Positions 59,320 to 64,000 of a stretch of DNA of 64,000 bases are shown in pieces. Below the pieces are notes generated by a model that saw only the letters and a list, made by a program, of their open reading frames with translations, was not told the origin of the DNA and did not search any database. The number at the start of each line of letters is the position of its first letter. The first letter of the stretch is position 1. A program made the position numbers and the translations under genes. This DNA comes from Girardinichthys multiradiatus (lineage: Eukaryota; Chordata; Actinopteri; Cyprinodontiformes; Goodeidae), in the NCBI RefSeq assembly GCF_021462225.1, contig NC_061797.1:40566147-40630146 (forward strand), given 5' to 3'.

Positions 59320-59690
59320 TAACCCCATGGTCAATGTTCTCTCCAAGGTGCCAGAGTTCATGACCTCCGGTGGCATGTTTGCAACACTGGATGAAGGTGC
59401 TAAGCACTGGTTTTAACAAAAGGCTGGACTGGATGTAGAAGCTGTCCTACAGCCAGACTTTGGAATGTTTTCTTACACTGAAAAAAGCACATTTCCGTCC
59501 AGGTTTATTAGGGTATTGGGTGTCATGCTGGCTCACCCAAATCCGGAAGCTGATAAGAGAAGTGAAGAACTCGCAAATAAAGGAAAGGCCATGCCTCCAG
59601 AGACAAAAGAGAGACAGCTGTCCTGGATAGGTCTTGGTCTTTATCTGACTCTTTGGGTAGGGTGTCTGACTATTACAGCTATGCAACACT
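59320..59690 (+). pseudogene. Protein-like open stretch, unidentified, one stop
   Basis: One plus-strand frame stays open for about 120 codons apart from a TAA at 59413-59415. It reads NPMVNVLSKVPEFMTSGGMF before the stop and PNPEADKRSEELANKGKAMP after it. A pyrimidine tract and CAG (TTTTTTTGTCACAG) lie just upstream, as at a splice acceptor. It matches no mobile-element family recognised here. It could be a processed pseudogene, an exon with a sequencing or real stop, or chance. No family was recognised. Confidence 0.3.
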
Positions 59691-59863
59691 GTCTGGAAAG
59701 TTCTCCAAACTACATAGTTTATTTATTCTTTACCAAATGTCCCAGTTTTTGCAACAGCTACTTTTGACCGAATTATTCCCATTATCATAGCACAGTTTAG
59801 AAAGACATTATTTTTATAGAACTGGACATATTTATGAAGATTTCATCATCAGCAGTGTAGCTA

Positions 59864-61008
59864 TACACTCACCCGCAACTTTTTTCAGGTACTCATGTTC
59901 ATCTGCCAAGGAGATACAGCAAATTAACCAATCGCACGGAAGTAACTCATTGTATTTCTCATTGGGATCTAGATTTGGTAAAGCCGCTAAATTGCTAAAG
60001 TTCAAATTGAGCATCAGAATAGGAAAAATATCTCATTCAAATGATTTTGAATAGAGCATTGTTTTTAATGTTAGATGGGCTAGTCTGAGTATTTCAGAAA
60101 GTATTAGTCTACTGGGATTTTATCAACAACCATCTCTCTGGTTTATAGATAGTGTATCAAAAAGAGAACATGTCTCCAAGGAGAAAGGGTAGAGTGGTTT
60201 AAGATGATAAAAGATGATTAAGATGATAAAAAGGCTCAAATATTAGCTCAAATAACCCCTCGTTACAACCTTCTCTACAGTACCTCCTCTAAACGCTCAA
60301 GACATGGAACCTTGATTGAGATAGGCTTTACCACACTTTGTGCCACTCCCTTAGCTAAGGAAACTCAAGCTACTATTTGCAAAGGCTCACCAAAACTGGG
60401 CAATAACTGGTTGGAAAAACACATTGCCTGGTTCAAGGAAACTGGATTTTAGTTGTAACATTTAGATGCTGGGGACAGAATCTGGCATAAATAAAACAAA
60501 ACCATGGATTCATCCTGTACTTCAGTTTGCTTCACTTTGTTGTTGGTTGCATTATGGTGTGTTTGGGGATATTATCTTGGAATACTATGGGCCTTATTGT
60601 ACAAACCGAGCACCAGTTAATATGTCAATCACTTTTTAACCATATTGTACCCGTCGTCTGATAGCTACATCCTGCAGGATAACACACTATATCAAAAAGC
60701 CTTATTTGCCTTAACTGATTTCTTGAGCATGACAGTGACTTCACTCTACTCCAGTAGCCTCAATAGTCAGCAGATCTGAGTCCAGTATGGCACATACAGG
60801 ATGTGATGGAACAGGAGATTCAAATCATGGATGTGCAGCAAATAAATCTGCATTGTGATGCTGTCATGTCAGTATGGACCAAATTTTCTGAGGAATGTTT
60901 CCTGCAACTTGGTAAATATATGCCATCAAGAGTTAAATGAGTTTTGAAGTCAAAATATAATCCAACCTGGAACTCGCAAGGGGAACCTAATAAGGCAGCA
61001 GTTGAATG
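59864..61008 (+). mobile_element. Tc1-like transposon, family D, full-length decayed copy
   Basis: TACACTCACCCGCAACTTTT follows a TA (59862-59863), and the right end AACCTAATAAGGC, then GTTGAATG, precedes TA (61009-61010). Internal landmarks match a widespread fish element: TCTGAGTATTTCAGAAAG, CTACTGGGATTTTATC, CCTCGTTACAACC, ATCATGGATGTGCAGC and TATGGACCAAATTTTCTGAGG. The transposase is on the plus strand with many stops and small deletions, so it is inactive. It is 1145 bp long. Confidence 0.85.
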
Positions 61009-64000
61009 TAAGTTCTTGTAATAAGAGGTTCCAATTTTTTATTTTTTTTGCTTAATGTCAAACCAGGGTTATTTTCTTTTCTTACTCTGTTGCTAAATTA
61101 TCATGTCAACATGAGACTTTTATTGACATTGGAGATGTTTTTTTACCTTTTGTCCTGACTTCACACTTTGAAGGTAGAACGTTCACCAATGGAGAACAGG
61201 TTTCCTTTTTATTGCTATGACATATAGTCAATACTCAATATAGTTCTTGACGCCCTGAGGCCCAGTAGCAGTCACTTGTGTATAAAGAGTGTCAGCGAGT
61301 TATTTTGACCCCCTACTGTAATCATGACCTTTCCAATAACACAACTCCCCCACAGAGTCTCATTCCCCAAAGGGTTCTCCGACTCGGGGGCCAAACTGCA
61401 TTACCGCCAGTCGGCATTCACAGCTCAGCAGCTTCTAAACATGCTACTGTTGACACACACTGAAGCACACATCCACATGCTGTATGTACAGGATGCAATG
61501 CAAGGACAATAAATAGCTCAACATTGCATGCACACACTTAAAAATGCACATGCCACACATGCACTTGCACAGACTTAAAACAGACATTCATCTGTAGAGG
61601 AGCAAGGCTTGCATATTTAGCTCAAGGGAACATAACGTGTAACCAGTGATATCATGCATAAATGAAAGGGAAAATGATATGGCATGCATGTCATTCTTTT
61701 GTAAGATTGCGTCCCCAGGTCATTGACTAAATAATTAGGCGATTGAAGTGACAGATTAAAGGCAGATTGGAAGTGACTGTGAAAGCAGGATAATGTTTCC
61801 CTAATCAGCTTGGTCGGAGAAATGCAGATTGTGAAATTTTCCAGCTACTTCCTTAGAAAAATGCATTTCACTTCTGATTAGAGATGATTAGTGCGCTGGT
61901 GGAGGAGGAGGGGTCAGGGCCTTGTGATCTTGGGTTCCTGAGGACAGAGGGAGAGATTTGAGGAAGAGAGAGAGGCTGGGGCCATAGGTGGAGTGCCAGC
62001 AAACATATATAGGGAGCAGAGCCTGGAAATGATGGAGCTGGAAAGAGTTAGAGAGAATACAAAAAAAACTCCATCCTTCCTTGCTAAAAGAGAATGATTT
62101 AGGAGTAGATAAGCTTTTGAAAGAAGAGTAGATCACGTAAGAGGAAGCACAGGATTGCTCTCTGTCTTGTCTCATATGGCAGGAAATAGCAAGGAGAGCT
62201 CTGCTTATCACAGCATTTCAACTGGTGGATCATTTATTTGCTGGGCCATGACAAATATGTCAGATTTATAATGGCCACAAAGACCCAATGTGAAGTCCAC
62301 TCCAGTTATACCCAGATAATAGTTCCTGAGCTACAGCACTGCTGAAGGTTAAATGCAGAACAGATGTAAAGTGTAAAATACAACATGATCAAAGCAAAGG
62401 CACTCAAGACAGATACGCAAGCAAATGATGATGAATTACTCTCTGCAGATTTGTAAGCTCCACACAAATGTAGCGAACTGAAAAGGTGGGAGCTGGGGTG
62501 GGGGGCTGCACAAAGAGGAGGGAGTAGACACCAAGGAGCAAAAACATTGTCCAAAGTCATTGAGATGATCCCTTACAGAAGGGCCCTACGATTAAGTTCC
62601 TACAACAGGAATCACAGTTCGGAAAATGTGTAATTGATTTCCCAAAGGCTCAGAGAGCACCCTTAGTGATCCCTGGGATAGCCTCGCCTGTGAAAGTTTG
62701 CTTTTCTCCCAGGCTTGTGGCCACAACTAAATGACATCATCAACTCATGCACATTTTTACTTTTATCTCTGAGAGATATATTATCCATGTGCAGCACTCC
62801 TGTGAGCGCAGATCAAAGGCAGCACTCTGTCAGGCGGCAGATTAAAGTGGAACATAGTTTTGCAACAGAAAAATAATATGTTTATTTCAAGTTAGATTCT
62901 GTTACTCACCTTGATTGGACAATAATACACAATTCAACCAGACTTTGGTCCTTTTAAACAACAGCAACCATGGTTGTCTGTTGCTGGTGATGAAACAAGA
63001 ACAAAAAAAAAAAAAACATTCTTCAAATAATCATTGTGCATCCTTACAATTTAACTTTGTAATAATTTGTAAAGACACTGAAGCAGATGCTTTGTCTTCA
63101 GTTGCAGTCATTTCACCCAGGCTAAAACTTATGCATATAAGCCAGGCTCTTGCTCACGAGCACTTCTAGCACACACACATTTTCAACAAGAGACACCCTG
63201 CTTAAAGTGTTGAAGCCTTTTCCAGGATGATCTTTAGCTTGCGTGAAGCTGGTGGTCATGCTCAGAGGGAAACCAGACATAGGGACACATGTTTGTCCGC
63301 TCCTAAATGAAGTGTGACCACAGTGCACCTCTGAAGCAGCGGCTGGGTTGGGGGCTATTATGGGGTTTGACAGCAGGGGGGCGCTGTGATAATTTGATGT
63401 GAACTAGCTTGATAAATCACTGTGTTGTTATCTTGGATTTAGTATCTGTTTATGTCTCTACAAATTGAAACCCCACTGGCACAAGGCTGAGGCAGAGACG
63501 TACCCTGGCCCCCAGCGATTAGTTCAAGGTGGGGAGAGTTAAGATGGCTGGCCCCCATTGGCCATCTCCGTCTTGCTGTTTTGTCTCTCCCTGCTGATGG
63601 AGAAAGCCGTGGACATGTGTAAGCAATAAAGCCAAAGGTCTGCCTTTCACCACAGCCTGAGAGAAAGGAATGCAGAACCAAACTATAAAATAATAATGGG
63701 CACTAGGGTAGAGAAGGGGCAGAGAGGGTGATGCGTTAGAATAAGGGGCGGGGGGGGGGGGGGGAGACACATCTGCAAGGGAGTTGTTGGGAGGGAGTGG
63801 GTGTAAAGGTGGGGTTGAGTCCTAAAGTAGAGCCCTCCTCTGACCTCTGGACGTGCTGTTAAAGGCAGAGCGTAGCAGACAGCCCGGACTGGCACCACAT
63901 CAAAAGGCTGACAGATGAAGGGCAAAGGCCAGTTTGACCTGGGTGCTAAGCTGCTGCTAAGCCTCTTAAAGCCAGAGCAGAGGTGCAGCAACAAGAGAAA
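61009..64000. other. Noncoding; nothing recognised
   Basis: Mixed composition with purine-rich stretches (61905-62050). The text from 62480 to 62530 and from 63700 to 63790 is G-rich on the plus strand. No exon, RNA gene or mobile element was recognised. Confidence 0.5.
63750..63764 (+). repeat. Run of 15 G
   Basis: An uninterrupted homopolymer of 15 guanines. Such runs are prone to length error, so the exact count should be treated with caution. Confidence 0.95.

Noticed and set aside
63370..63388. CTCF-like motif CAGCAGGGGGGCGCTG
   Set aside because: It has one extra G against the usual core, and a single match in 64 kb without other support is weak.

Overview
This window reads as nuclear DNA of a teleost fish. 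The evidence is the repeat set, not a host gene: a Rex3 (RTE-clade) non-LTR retrotransposon, several Tc1-like transposon families, a DIRS-type tyrosine-recombinase retrotransposon, a Kolobok-like THAP transposon with TTAA target duplications, a tRNA-like SINE, LTR remnants and fish LINE 3-prime tails, set in AT-rich, intron-poor, ORF-poor sequence. The species cannot be fixed from what is visible. No protein-coding host gene, rRNA or true tRNA was recognised. The window is best read as intergenic or large-intron sequence, with some less decayed blocks that could be conserved regulatory elements. Family names come from recognising the sequences, not from a database search.

Layout. 0-3 kb: plain noncoding DNA. 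3.1-4.1 kb: an LTR-like remnant next to a decayed Tc1-like copy (family A). 6.5-10.1 kb: a composite in which a family A Tc1-like element was hit twice, by an LTR retroelement that left a solo LTR (6698-7332, 5-bp duplication GTTTA) and by a Kolobok-like element (8198-9960, flanked by TTAA). 10.1-16.8 kb: mostly unassigned, with one possible small DNA transposon. 16.8-17.6 kb: a G-rich block resembling a LINE 3-prime UTR. 18.5-18.9 kb: two LINE tails. 23.5-24.5 kb: a Tc1-like copy (family B).

27.9-34.65 kb is the main structure, three insertions deep. A nonautonomous Tc1-like element (family C) contains a solo LTR (28100-34468, duplication GCAGG). That LTR contains a near-complete but broken DIRS element (28139-33846). 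The DIRS copy keeps its inverted terminal repeats, the internal complementary region that copies the circle junction, gag, reverse transcriptase/RNase H and tyrosine recombinase sequences, and a nine-copy leader repeat. Its reading frames are interrupted by stops and frameshifts.

34.7-64 kb: noncoding DNA with four more family B copies and a short family B fragment, a second family C element with TA duplications, a SINE with a 14-bp duplication, microsatellites, a Rex3 copy that has lost the centre of its reverse transcriptase, a fourth Tc1-like family (59864-61008), and an unexplained open stretch at 59320-59690. The mobile elements form a readable insertion history. All appear dead, and none acts with a host pathway that can be seen here.
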